DNA of 57,275 nucleotides from Phycisphaerae bacterium. GTDB lineage: Bacteria; Planctomycetota; Phycisphaerae; Sedimentisphaerales; UBA12454. Positions 1-7,894 of this stretch are shown one piece after another. The first letter of the stretch is position 1; each line of letters starts with the position of its first letter. The stretch lies in the NCBI GenBank assembly GCA_026386845.1, contig JAPLMW010000001.1, positions 1 through 57,275 of the forward strand, in the 5' to 3' direction. The notes under the pieces were generated by a model. It was not told where the DNA came from. It searched no databases and worked only from the letters and a program-made list of their open reading frames with translations. Made by a program: the position numbers and the translations under genes.

Positions 1-126
1 GCTTGAAAACCTGAACTTTGTTTAAGCGGTGAGGCAAATAAATTCTCTTGGCTGGTAGCTGATGTTTTCGAGTTTGAGCGAAGGTTTCTTCGGCAACCTC
101 GTATAAGCTACAAGTATTCTCTTCAG

Positions 127-173
127 GCGGCGGTTAAGTCCGCCGCTAAAAACCCACCAGCTTTAGCTGGTGG
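127..173. repeat. Two adjacent strong hairpins, possible IS200/IS605-type end or REP element
   Basis: Two perfect inverted repeats lie 7 nt apart. The first has a 7-bp GCGGCGG/CCGCCGC stem around TTAAGT (127-146). The second is CCACCAG/CTGGTGG around CTTTAG (154-173). Tandem GC-rich hairpins like these mark right ends of IS200/IS605-family elements and REP sequences. The open frame left of them (7-184) shows no recognisable TnpB motif, so the element type is a guess. Confidence 0.4.
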
Positions 174-181
174 TAGTTCAG

Positions 182-218
182 TTTGACACTAACTTTGACA
201 CAAAGGGCGACTTTGACA
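182..218. repeat. Iterated TTTGACA heptamer (three copies)
   Basis: TTTGACA occurs at 182-188, 194-200 and 212-218, all in the same orientation, between the hairpins and the tRNA gene. Similar TGTCAAA/GTGTCA words appear near 42090-42110 beside the tRNA fragment at the other end of the putative island. The role is unknown; recombinase arm-type sites are one possibility. Confidence 0.35.
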
Positions 219-282
219 GAGTTGCATAAAGGACAAAGCTGCGAAATTGAAATAGAAACCGCGTTTTTGCAAAACCCCGAAC

Positions 283-355
283 GCGCCCGGCAGGACTCGG
301 ACCTGCAACCTTTGGGTTCGAAGCCCAACACTCTATCCAATTGAGCTACGGGCGC
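283..355 (-). tRNA. tRNA-Arg, anticodon UCG
   Basis: The minus strand reads as a full cloverleaf of 73 nt without an encoded CCA. A 7-bp acceptor stem GCGCCCG/CGGGCGC closes it. The D-arm carries AGCTCAATTGGATAGAG, the anticodon stem TTGGG/CCCAA holds loop CTTCGAA, and the T-arm is GCAGG/CCTGC. The loop gives anticodon UCG, which reads CGN arginine codons. An AT-rich region with TATTAT lies just upstream (to the right). A partial paralogue sits at 42237-42280. Confidence 0.95.
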
Positions 356-485
356 AACAGCTTGCATAATAAAGCTTTATAATTGCTAATTAAATTTTAT
401 TTTTTGTTCCTACTACAACCATTACTACGTTATTATAGCCAATTTTTTAGTTTATCAAAGGTAGAAATATTGAGAAACCAGCGTC

Positions 486-525
486 ATACCGAAGGTTGGA
501 CTTTAGAGCTACGGTGCATTGAACC
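486..525. repeat. Long direct repeat, left copy
   Basis: This 40-nt segment, beginning ATACCGAAGG and ending in AACC, recurs at 41964-42003 in the same orientation with one mismatch (position 521 G versus 41999 A). It lies about 130 nt inside the complete tRNA-Arg. Its partner lies about 230 nt inside the tRNA-Arg fragment at the far end. Confidence 0.9.
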
Positions 526-716
526 GTTAGAGCAAATATCAGTTGGTGACTGGCTGTAACTGTTTTGATAATAGCTTAATAGCGGTGGCCTCATATGACA
601 TTGAGATCGAATATTTCAGCTATATTTTTTAGCAACTTAACTTCGGATCCGGCTATGCTGCGGCCTTCGCCGAGACGAGTGAATTTTTATATATTACGCC
701 TTGACTCCTCCAAAAT

Positions 717-2480
717 CTAAATTGATTCGAACTGCTTTTCGTAAAAGTCTTGGTACAAACCTCCTTTTAGTAAAAGTTGACTGTGAGTTCCAGATTCCAC
801 GATTGCCCCCTGATGCAAGACCAAAATTACATCGGCATTAACTATCGTCGAGATGCGGTGAGCTATAATAAATGTAGTTCTGCCAATAATAAGACTGTTC
901 ATGGCATCCTGAATCATCCCTTCCGATTCCGAATCTAAAGATGACGTAGCTTCATCCAGAACAAGGATTCTGGGATTTTTTAGGAATGCCCTGGCAATAG
1001 TAATACGTTGTCTTTGGCCGCCTGACAAAAGCGTTCCTCTCTCACCAACTTCGGTGTCAAAACCATTTGGCAAAGTGGTAATAAAGTCGTAAGCGTTAGC
1101 ATCTTTGCTGGCTTTTGTAATTTCGGCATCGGTTGCAGATGGATTTCCGTAAAGGATGTTTTCATGGATTGTTCCACTAAATAGAATAGGGTCCTGGAGT
1201 ACCATTCCAATGTGGCGCCGCAGCGATTTTACTTTAATATCACGAATATCATATCCGTCGATTCTGATTTCACCTTTACCCACATCATAAAATCGAGGTA
1301 TCAAACTAACAATAGTACTTTTACCCGATCCGCTTTGCCCGACTAAAGCTATCTTTTGTCCGGCTTGGACAGTGAATGAAATATTTCGTAAAACGGGACA
1401 TGTGTGATTATAGGAAAAGCTTACGTGGTTAAATTCAACATCTCCTGTAATTTTTGTCAGTTCAATAGCATCGGGACGGTTAACTATTTCAGGTTTTTCG
1501 TCCATTATCTCATAAATGCGTTCCAAAGCAACCATTGAATTAGCGAACACAACGTTAAGTTCAGAAAAACGCTGCAACGGTAAATATAACGGTCCAAGAT
1601 ACATGGTTACTGCAATTAGTTCTCCTACAGTCATTTGACTGGAAATAACTCGATATCCGCCAAAACAGATTACTATCAGGGGGGCCAGACCCATAAGGGT
1701 TCCGGTAATGGCTTGATTTAAGCTTTGAATCAAAATCATCCGCATATTTGTAGAAAATAATTCTTCTGATTCATCTTGGAACCTTCTTGTTTCATTCACC
1801 TCCTGAGTAAAGGCATGGACCACTGTACTGCCTGAAATTCTTTCGTGTGCATTACTGCTCATAATAGATAGCTTGTCCTGTAGCTGACGAGTAGTAATTC
1901 TGATTTCTCTATTGAATTTTCGATAGAAAAATAAATATACCGGAAAAGTGGAAAGAGCCACAACGGTCGTTGCTGTATCAATTCTAAACAAAAAATATAA
2001 TACCACAAAAAGAGCAACAGCATCCATCCAGGTATTGGTCAAAGCATTTCCTACAAGGTTTTGGGCCAGTTGAATATCGCTGATTAACCGAGTGATAATA
2101 CCGCCGGACCTGTTACGAGCAAAAAACGAGGCTGACATCCTGAGAATACTGTCATAAAGGTCACATCTGAGGTTGAAAACCGCACGATGACTTGCTTTGT
2201 CGGCATACAAATGTCGAATATAAACCCCTGGGGCGTAAATAAACACAAATATTGCCATCATACCACCGGCATACCAAAATAACTCATGCAGCTTTCTTTC
2301 TATAGTCAAAGCATCATTCAGGAAAACGTTATCCAGCAGATAGCGAGTTACCTGTGGTAGCAGAAGCGGGACAGTAAATTTTATTACGCCGCCGATAATC
2401 GCCAGAATCAAATATTTGGTATAAGGGCGAACATATTTCAAAAAACGAACAAAATTATTTGATTTTCCAGCCATAGCCAT
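717..2480 (-). CDS. MsbA-like ABC exporter, fused permease and ATPase
   Basis: This is a 587-residue half-transporter of the lipid/multidrug exporter type, expected to work as an inner-membrane homodimer. The N-terminal membrane domain (about 20-310) has several hydrophobic helices. The ATPase domain (about 345-587) carries Walker A GQSGSGKS (about 381), signature LSGGQRQR (about 485), Walker B ILVLDEAT followed by SSLD (about 505) and the H-loop IIAHR (about 540). Its length matches MsbA/YjiA-type exporters (570-600). The start could also be the second Met two codons in. No neighbour indicates the substrate: lipid A precursor, other lipid and drug export are all possible. It is convergent with the left tRNA region and divergent from the corrinoid gene. 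Confidence 0.9.
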   Translation of the reverse strand: MAMAGKSNNFVRFLKYVRPYTKYLILAIIGGVIKFTVPLLLPQVTRYLLDNVFLNDALTIERKLHELFWYAGGMMAIFVFIYAPGVYIRHLYADKASHRAVFNLRCDLYDSILRMSASFFARNRSGGIITRLISDIQLAQNLVGNALTNTWMDAVALFVVLYFLFRIDTATTVVALSTFPVYLFFYRKFNREIRITTRQLQDKLSIMSSNAHERISGSTVVHAFTQEVNETRRFQDESEELFSTNMRMILIQSLNQAITGTLMGLAPLIVICFGGYRVISSQMTVGELIAVTMYLGPLYLPLQRFSELNVVFANSMVALERIYEIMDEKPEIVNRPDAIELTKITGDVEFNHVSFSYNHTCPVLRNISFTVQAGQKIALVGQSGSGKSTIVSLIPRFYDVGKGEIRIDGYDIRDIKVKSLRRHIGMVLQDPILFSGTIHENILYGNPSATDAEITKASKDANAYDFITTLPNGFDTEVGERGTLLSGGQRQRITIARAFLKNPRILVLDEATSSLDSESEGMIQDAMNSLIIGRTTFIIAHRISTIVNADVILVLHQGAIVESGTHSQLLLKGGLYQDFYEKQFESI

Positions 2481-2820
2481 AATTCAATTCTCAACTTATT
2501 ATTTATTTGATGGACGCTACTTAACAATATCTCAGTTTTTTTTGCAAGATAAAATGGGAAATCTTGGTTTATTCAATGTTTTTTCCTTTGCCCGGCAAAA
2601 CTACAGCAGGTATAATTTTAGGACAGCTTGGGGTAACCAAAGCGATAATATAGCACCTTTGCCAGCCGAGGCATGGTCGATTTTACTCCATCCTTACCAC
2701 CGCCTCCATCGCCTCCTGCTTAGCGGGCGAGGCTCAAAAAAGATGTTTGCCGTCGCGTACTGTAAGCAGTATAATATATGTTAACTGAACAATTTGAGGT
2801 ATTTTTGTTGAGGGATAGAA
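2481..2820. other. Divergent intergenic region, no convincing gene
   Basis: This 340-nt spacer separates the exporter from the corrinoid gene and must hold both promoters. A short open frame at 2542-2784 has no recognisable domain and no ribosome-binding site, and is not called. A GCCTC/GAGGC inverted repeat at about 2711-2733 is weak. No cobalamin-riboswitch core was seen despite the corrinoid gene downstream. Confidence 0.5.
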
Positions 2821-3450
2821 ATGGCAGATTTGAAAGTATTAAGTGAATCGATTATCAAAGGCGATCAAAAGACGGCGGTGGAAATCACTAGGGCTGCGAT
2901 CAATGAAAACATGGCTCCTGAGCAGATTCTCAATGAGGGTCTTATCAGCGGCATGAACGTCATTGGCGCACGGTTCAAAAAGAATGAAGTGTATATTCCT
3001 GAAGTACTCATCGCGGCACGCGCGATGAAGATGGCGATGGAGCTACTCGAGCCCAAACTGGTCGCGGCGGGCGTAAAGCCGCTGGGGAAGTGTGCTATCG
3101 GTACGGTTCAAGGCGATTTGCACGATATCGGCAAGAACCTTGCGGCTATGATGTTAAAAGGTGCAGGCTTTGATGTCGTTGACCTTGGCGTTGATGTCAG
3201 TACCCAGAAATTTGTGGAAAAGGCAAGGGAGACGAAGGCGAAAATTATCGGAATGAGTGCGCTGCTCACTACAACAATGCCTGCGATGGCAAAGACAATC
3301 AAGGCATTGAAAGATGCGGGTATTGCTGTAAAGATAATGATTGGCGGCGCTCCTATTACCCAGGCTTATGCCGACAAAATTGGCGCCGACGGCTATGCAC
3401 CGGATGCAGCCTCTGCGGTTGACCTTGCTAAATCTCTCATAGGCAAATAA
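2821..3450 (+). CDS. Methyltransferase cognate corrinoid protein (MtaC/MtbC/MttC type)
   Basis: This 209-residue protein has the two-domain layout of corrinoid proteins of methyltransferase systems: a helical cap (about 1-88) and a Rossmann B12-binding domain (about 90-209). The cobalt-ligand motif is present as GDLHDIGKN with His101. The loops SALLTTTMPAM (about 146) and GGAP (about 175) complete the cofactor pocket. Family knowledge says it accepts a methyl group from a substrate-specific methyltransferase and donates it to a second one or to tetrahydrofolate. The start has a good GAGGGA site. The partner UroD-family methyltransferase follows at 4456. No MttB- or MtaB-like substrate enzyme is in the window, so the methyl donor is unknown. 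Confidence 0.92.
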   Translation: MADLKVLSESIIKGDQKTAVEITRAAINENMAPEQILNEGLISGMNVIGARFKKNEVYIPEVLIAARAMKMAMELLEPKLVAAGVKPLGKCAIGTVQGDLHDIGKNLAAMMLKGAGFDVVDLGVDVSTQKFVEKARETKAKIIGMSALLTTTMPAMAKTIKALKDAGIAVKIMIGGAPITQAYADKIGADGYAPDAASAVDLAKSLIGK

Positions 3451-3472
3451 TTTTTTCTTATTGACGATTTTC

Positions 3473-3503
3473 AAACAGCGTCGGAGTCGCCACTGTTTTT
3501 TAT
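3473..3503 (+). terminator. Probable Rho-independent terminator after the corrinoid gene
   Basis: An AAACAG/CTGTTT stem with an inner GCG/CGC pairing is followed by a T-rich tract starting about 25 nt after the stop codon. The stem is modest, so this is a moderate call. Confidence 0.5.
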
Positions 3504-3829
3504 TCTCTCCTTTCTTTGACACCTGGTTATATGATCCCGGATAAACTATGAACCGGAGCTCGTCAAGCAACTTTCATGTTTATTTTTTTAAAATTTTCAT
3601 ATCTCCACCTATAAAACATTTTTTACCCGCAGACGCCTTCACAAAAAACAGGTGGCTGGATTTATTACAGGCTGGCTGCCCAAACTCCTATTCGTGCTCA
3701 CCAAAACAGCGGCACATCAAACTTAATACGGCCGAAAGCTCCTATTCTCTCAGACGTGATATCCGCAACCGGCAGACTCACATTTCCCAATTACCAGGAT
3801 ACTTTCGATTATCCCGCCAACCTGAATCA

Positions 3830-3988
3830 CTATGCCGCCTCTATTAAATTGTCAACCTTGTTTACCAGCTTTTCATTAAACATCTCACCTGTCAACAGCA
3901 TCGCACGCATTATACTCAACAACTTTCTCCACACCGCCACTATCGCTATCTTCTTACGACCATTCTGTCCAGCCTTAACTCGATTATA
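3830..3988 (-). pseudogene. C-terminal remnant of an IS110-family transposase
   Basis: The minus strand encodes about 52 residues running from YNRVKAGQNGRKKIAIVAVW to a TAG stop at 3832-3830. The basic, Arg/Lys-rich helix followed by RKLLSIMRAML resembles the extreme C-terminus of IS110/IS116/IS902 transposases. No N-terminal DEDD catalytic part is found nearby. The fragment abuts, in a different frame, the surface-protein fragment at 3985-4275. This looks like an insertion followed by deletion. The family assignment rests on recognition of the tail only. Confidence 0.55.
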
Positions 3989-4275
3989 AAAGCCCCATAG
4001 CCGGCCGTATATACATCCGGCCAGAAATCTGTTGTGAAGCTCCAGATATCGCCATTGTAAACGATGGTACAGTTGACTTCATTGATTTTCCAGTAATAAG
4101 TCTTGCCTCATTCCAACGTGCCAGGGTTAAAGCTGTTTGCATCCTGGCGGCCTTTGCCATGTGAGGTGTTGGGATCGCTGGCGCTATTGACATCTGACCA
4201 GCTCGTACCAAAATAAACATTGTGCTTTGTGGCCGTATCGCCTTTAGCCCACTTATCTAAAATAACTGAACGCAT
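3985..4275 (-). pseudogene. Fragment of a secreted fibronectin-III-like/LamG-associated protein with an in-frame stop
   Basis: Read on the minus strand from an ATG at 4275, the frame gives a module with HNVYFGTSWSDVNSA, then a TGA stop, then GKTYYWKINEV and IWSFTTDFWPD. This 'xVYFGT...YYWRIDEVN...W.F.T' pattern is the Fn3-like module of planctomycete surface proteins. The same module occurs intact in the 1157-residue protein at 13200-16673 (DVWFGTDTNS...YYWRVDANDG...WHFKT). The internal stop and the missing rest of the gene make it a pseudogene. It fuses at about 3988 with the IS110 remnant. Confidence 0.7.
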
Positions 4276-4339
4276 CAGATGGTAACAAAGCTCAAATCCC
4301 GCTATTAACCTCTATTTTCAGTTCAATTTTAGCCAAAAC

Positions 4340-4361
4340 AGCAGAATAGTGCAAAAAATCA
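4340..4361 (+). promoter_or_regulatory. C1-cluster box, copy 1
   Basis: AGCAGAATAGTGCAAAAAAT lies 95 nt upstream of the UroD-family methyltransferase. Nearly the same sequence precedes the PocR-AraC gene (minus strand, 7784-7765) and the formate-tetrahydrofolate ligase gene (8163-8185). A TATAAT at about 4398 could serve as the -10. It may be an operator or activator site. Confidence 0.55.
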
Positions 4362-4455
4362 AATTAATAGGCCCAGCAGTCAAATCGTATTTTTCATATA
4401 ATTAAATTGTAATTTTCAAAGCATTTCAAAAGGGATTTTACCTAAGGAATTTAAA

Positions 4456-5493
4456 ATGATTAGTTCTCTTATAAAAAGAAAAACGCTTGCTGCAATTGCA
4501 GCCGAAGCTTATGCCAAAAAGAAAAGACTCGCGGTACCATTGGCCGGTTTTCCGGGCTGCGATCTTTTAGGCATATCAATCAAAGTTGCTCAGCAAAATT
4601 ACGGTATGCATTATAACTGCATTGAAGCATTGGTCGCACAGTTAAAGCCGGATGCGGCATTTATGATAATGGACCTTTCGGTTGAGGCAAATGCGATGGG
4701 ACTGCCGGTGCGTTTTCCTATAGATGAATCGAGTTCCGTCGAACACCATCCTATCAGCAATATTGATGAGCTTGATCATCTGCGGCGGATAAATATTCTT
4801 CAGGACGCAAGAATTCAATCATATATAAAAACTATTGAAATGATGAAGCTGGGTCTGCCTGATAATGTGCTTGTTGGCGCTTTCATTATTGGGCCGGTTA
4901 CACTGGCAGGTCTGCTGGAAGGCGCTCAGCAGGTCGCGATGGATTCGATGCTCGAACCTGAAAAGCTCGATGAATTATGTAAATTCAGCACATCTGTAAT
5001 TATTGAATACGCTCGCTGTCTTGTCAACGCGGGAGCGGATATTATCTGTATCCTTGAGCCGACCGGAGTGATTTTAGGGCCGAAGCAGTTTGAGCGATTC
5101 AGCGGCTACTATGTAAATCATATCCTGCAGAGCTATAAATATGCCGGAGTCGATACCGTGCTTCATATTTGCGGCAATACAATGCATTTAATTGATGGTA
5201 TGGTAAAAAGCGGTGCGGGCGCTTTAAGTATCGATTCTCCTGAAACCGGAGTAGATATTGTTAAAGTGCTCCAAAAAGTACCTCAAAATGTGGCGATTAT
5301 AGGCAATGTTAATCCTACAAAAATAATGAAAGACGGCTGTGCTGAATTGGTAAGTCAAACAACAAAAGACTTGCTGGAAAAAACCGTGAAATTTCCGAAT
5401 TTCATTTTGAGTACGGGTTGCGATTTGCCGCCGGGAACGCCTCTGAAAAATATGCAAACTTTTATGGAAACAGCCCGCAATTTTAACTTCTAA
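4456..5493 (+). CDS. MtaA/CmuA-type UroD-family methyltransferase
   Basis: This 345-residue TIM-barrel protein belongs to the uroporphyrinogen decarboxylase superfamily, in the branch of corrinoid:coenzyme methyltransferases. The zinc-binding residues of that branch are visible: His-x-Cys in VLHICGNT and a later Cys in STGCDLPPGTP. The N-terminus has the expected PLAGFPGCDLLG and the middle has GAFIIGPVTLAG. True heme-pathway HemE lacks the His-x-Cys site, so a demethylation role fits better. It probably moves methyl from the corrinoid protein at 2821 to a thiol or folate acceptor; the acceptor is inferred. A TAAGGA site precedes the ATG. The 3.45-4.45 kb gap from the corrinoid gene is filled with decayed DNA, so the two are probably no longer cotranscribed. 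Confidence 0.88.
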   Translation: MISSLIKRKTLAAIAAEAYAKKKRLAVPLAGFPGCDLLGISIKVAQQNYGMHYNCIEALVAQLKPDAAFMIMDLSVEANAMGLPVRFPIDESSSVEHHPISNIDELDHLRRINILQDARIQSYIKTIEMMKLGLPDNVLVGAFIIGPVTLAGLLEGAQQVAMDSMLEPEKLDELCKFSTSVIIEYARCLVNAGADIICILEPTGVILGPKQFERFSGYYVNHILQSYKYAGVDTVLHICGNTMHLIDGMVKSGAGALSIDSPETGVDIVKVLQKVPQNVAIIGNVNPTKIMKDGCAELVSQTTKDLLEKTVKFPNFILSTGCDLPPGTPLKNMQTFMETARNFNF

Positions 5494-5500
5494 AATTTCA

Positions 5501-5630
5501 GTCCCACTTATGCTCTTTGACGGACTTTAAAATTTCCTCAGCAAATTTGAGAGCGGCAAGACATTCATCGGCTGTTACTTCAGGTATCCTCTTCAAAAAT
5601 TCAAACTTGTTAAATCGCAAAGACTTATTT
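5501..5630 (-). pseudogene. Remnant of a DUF433 (VapB-like antitoxin) gene
   Basis: The minus strand reads FEFLKRIPEVTADECLAALK and then FAEEILKSVKEHKWD before a TGA stop. This is the typical C-terminal helix pair of DUF433 proteins ('yP.lt.e.i.aal.yaael'). The N-terminal half is missing and replaced by unrelated sequence. No PIN toxin partner is adjacent. Confidence 0.55.
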
Positions 5631-5640
5631 ATATCAGCAT

Positions 5641-5794
5641 ATCCAAAGCGAACTTGTCAAACTCGGCTACAATGTATGTGATAATACCGTGAAAAAATAT
5701 ATGTTCAAAATCAAACCTGATGATTCAAAGAGGCAAAATTGTAAATAAGCCAATCCTTGGCGGCTTGCATCATGTGTACAGCAGAGTTGCTTAA
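5641..5794 (+). pseudogene. Internally deleted integrase-core (rve) transposase remnant
   Basis: Two pieces of one protein family are juxtaposed. The first, from IQSELVKLGYNVCDNTVKKY, resembles the helix-turn-helix/linker region of rve-type transposases of the 'elLkLGi.vs..Tv.kym' kind. The second, NKPILGGLHHVYSRVA to a TAA at 5792-5794, matches their usual C-terminal tail. They are out of frame and the whole catalytic DDE core is gone. The recognition is by motif only. Confidence 0.6.
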
Positions 5795-6188
5795 GTTAAA
5801 ATTTGAAATAGATTACCCGCATATTGATAACTGAAAACGATGAACTTCTGCGCCCACTCGAGAAAACTCTGCAAAACTCAGACCTTTGCCTGAAATTATT
5901 ATTCCTGAAACAGCCAATATTCACTTTTTAATGAACAGAATTCTCTTACCAATCTTACGAGTCGTTCAATTTTGATGCTAGATGAATTTTTGCAGAGGAC
6001 ACCACAGTTTGAGATGACAAAGCAGTAGGTTTAAAGTTTATTAATCGCTCTGCATCTGCTTAGCAGAGTGAGCCTGTAAATCAAGAAAGGAGCTTTTCGG
6101 GTCAGAACTGAATAATTCTTCAAGCACCAGAACTATTGAACAATGGCGAAATGGACATTGTAATGCTCTGCAAATTGATTTTATTTCG
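5795..6188. other. Degenerate intergenic DNA, no gene seen
   Basis: About 390 nt between the transposase remnant and the dxr fragment hold only short open stretches with no recognisable domain. A CTCTGC/GCAGAG inverted repeat at about 6048-6068 is the only structure noted. The region is probably more decayed coding sequence. Confidence 0.4.
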
Positions 6189-6470
6189 TCATATACACCG
6201 GAGTCGGATATGCTCTACTAATCCTTTTTCGCCGCAAAGTATCTCGGTTTTGCCGCCGCCTGCCAAAGCCTTGAATTCATCAAACTTTTCGGGATTGGTA
6301 ATTACCGCTACTTTCGGCTTGAATTTTTTCACCTGCTCGGCAAGCAGTTTGACGTTATTGTGCGCGCTAAGCGCAATGACTTGATAATCGGCGCCGAGCG
6401 CCTCTATAACCCGCAAGGCATTTCTGCCTATCGAGCCTGTCGAACCGAGTATCGCTATTCTTTTTACCAT
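6189..6470 (-). pseudogene. dxr: Truncated 1-deoxy-D-xylulose-5-phosphate reductoisomerase, NADPH-binding N-terminus only
   Basis: The 93-residue frame opens with KRIAILGSTGSIGRNALRVI, the diagnostic NADPH-binding start of DXR in the MEP isoprenoid pathway. Homology runs to about residue 86 (EKGLVE), then turns into a non-homologous tail and stops. Intact DXR is 380-400 residues, so metal-binding and catalytic parts are absent and the product cannot be an enzyme. Its ATG follows the PocR-AraC stop codon directly (TAA, ATG), so the pair looks like a former operon cut on its distal side. A functional dxr must exist elsewhere if the MEP pathway is used. Confidence 0.85.
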
Positions 6471-7730
6471 TTATTTTCTTCTGTTCATTTCTCTGAACTG
6501 TTTCGGCGGAACACCGACAACTTCCTTGAACGTTCGCGTAAAATAACTCTGGTCATTATAGCCGGCCTCGAAGCATATTTCAGTGCAGTTCTTATTCGTG
6601 GAAATCAAAAGCTCTTTCGCATACTCAATGCGGACATTCGTCAGGTAATCTATTATTGTCAGTCCCGTCTGCTCCTTGAAGATATGACTGAGCCTCGAAA
6701 CGCTTAAATGAGCCGCTTTTGCGACATCCTCAAGTGAAAACGTTTCATTATAATGCTGCCGAATATAATCTATCGCCGGCTTTATCTGGGAAACCCTTTT
6801 ATTGTCCTGCGTGGAATAAACGATCTCGATAAAATCGTTCAAAGCGTTGCCTATCCAGACGCACAAATCCTGCTGGTTGTCAATCTGTATCGCTTTATTA
6901 ATATATTCGAGGTTCTTTCCGAGAAGAACATTGGCGTTGGCCCCACCCTCCACAGCGCTCCTGCTCAGAACGCTCAAAAGCTCAAGCATTCTTGCCCTCA
7001 GAACAGCCAAATCCGCAGGGTCTTTGAGCATAATACTTGCCAGAATCATATTAAGGATTTCTCTCGCGCCTATTCGGTCGCCGATTCTGACCTTGCTCAT
7101 AAGCTGCTTTTCAGCCTCAATCGGGTATTGGCCTGCGCTGCCTTCTTCCTTATGCTCGCGGATGAACTCGCCGATTTCGGACTGCTGCTGACTTACCTGT
7201 CCACGCCATTGAATAACGTCGCGGTCAAGTCCCGTAACTTCATAAACGGCGTTAAACAGAAATTCGGCGGCCTCGTGAACTTTTCTGCCCGGCACAATCG
7301 GCAGCTTTTTTATCGCATGCAGTAATTTCGTTTTGTCTATATTCAGCGATTCTAATCGCTTATTAATATCCTCAATCAGTATCGCATCCGGCTCATCCGG
7401 CAGGCACTTGCCGAAAAATACTCCGCCTAAGGGTTTGTCTTTATCCATTACGGGTATGCACGCGAGCACAATCCCCGCATGACAGATGGTGATGTAATGC
7501 TGACCTGTCTCGAAAGCCATTCTGAGGCTTTTTAATCTTTCCTGCCGGCAGCGTTTCAGGCCTGCGGGACTCTTTCGGACGATTTTACAAAATTCAGGAT
7601 GACAATCCTTGCTGCACGACTGGGCTATTTCTCCTCCGCGGGCATCGGTTACTTCAAGAGCTATCTTGAAGCTGCTGCGAAAGCTGTTTTCTATTTCCGT
7701 TAGAGCTTTTTTTGTAAATAACATTGGCAT
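6471..7730 (-). CDS. PocR-domain AraC-family transcription regulator
   Basis: The N-terminal half (about 1-170) is a PocR-type sensory domain with Cys-rich motifs CSKDCHPEFCKIV and AGLKRCRQERLKSL, then CHAGIVLACIPV and GGVFFGKCL. These domains sense small molecules in propanediol and C1 pathways. The C-terminus carries the double helix-turn-helix of AraC proteins (SLEDVAKAAHLSVSRLSHIF and CFEAGYNDQSYFTRTFKEVV). I chose the ATG at 7730 (419 residues) over an upstream frame start at 7775, because a TATAAT at 7752-7747 and the shared box at 7784-7765 would otherwise lie in the gene. It lies between the C1 genes and probably controls them and itself. Confidence 0.88.
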   Translation of the reverse strand: MPMLFTKKALTEIENSFRSSFKIALEVTDARGGEIAQSCSKDCHPEFCKIVRKSPAGLKRCRQERLKSLRMAFETGQHYITICHAGIVLACIPVMDKDKPLGGVFFGKCLPDEPDAILIEDINKRLESLNIDKTKLLHAIKKLPIVPGRKVHEAAEFLFNAVYEVTGLDRDVIQWRGQVSQQQSEIGEFIREHKEEGSAGQYPIEAEKQLMSKVRIGDRIGAREILNMILASIMLKDPADLAVLRARMLELLSVLSRSAVEGGANANVLLGKNLEYINKAIQIDNQQDLCVWIGNALNDFIEIVYSTQDNKRVSQIKPAIDYIRQHYNETFSLEDVAKAAHLSVSRLSHIFKEQTGLTIIDYLTNVRIEYAKELLISTNKNCTEICFEAGYNDQSYFTRTFKEVVGVPPKQFREMNRRK

Positions 7731-7746
7731 ATTGTATTTTCGACCA

Positions 7747-7784
7747 ATTATACACCAAAAAATAATTTTTAGCACTATTTTGCT
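7747..7784 (-). promoter_or_regulatory. C1-cluster box, copy 2, with -10 element of the PocR-AraC gene
   Basis: On the minus strand AGCAAAATAGTGCTAAAAAT (7784-7765) is followed by TATAAT (7752-7747). The distance from the first base of the box to the -10 is 32 nt, the same as in copy 3. The box would cover the -35 region, the usual place for a class II AraC-type activator. Confidence 0.55.
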
Positions 7785-7894
7785 GAAATTTCCATAAGTA
7801 TCTGCTTTTAAATGCTTTATATGTACACGATTTTTAATATTCTAAAGCCTTCTTGTGCTTGTAAAATATCTATGGTTTGAATATAACTACCTCT

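Noticed and set aside
146-367. Minus-strand 73-codon frame over the tRNA
   Set aside because: It is the usual chance frame across a tRNA gene (APVAQLDRV).
594-690. Minus-strand stretch reading RLGEGRSIAGSEVKLLKN, suggestive of a helix-turn-helix tail
   Set aside because: It has only about 32 codons between stops and no start. Too short to tell from chance, although it could be another remnant.
2542-2784. 80-codon open frame between the exporter and the corrinoid gene
   Set aside because: There is no ribosome-binding site, no recognisable motif and an unlikely residue mix for a protein (LHPYHRLHRLLLSGRG). Kept as intergenic.
6040-6110. Minus-strand stretch around 6040-6180 (ELFSSDPKSSFLDL)
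   Set aside because: It is open for about 50 codons without a start or recognisable family, so it is recorded only as degenerate DNA.
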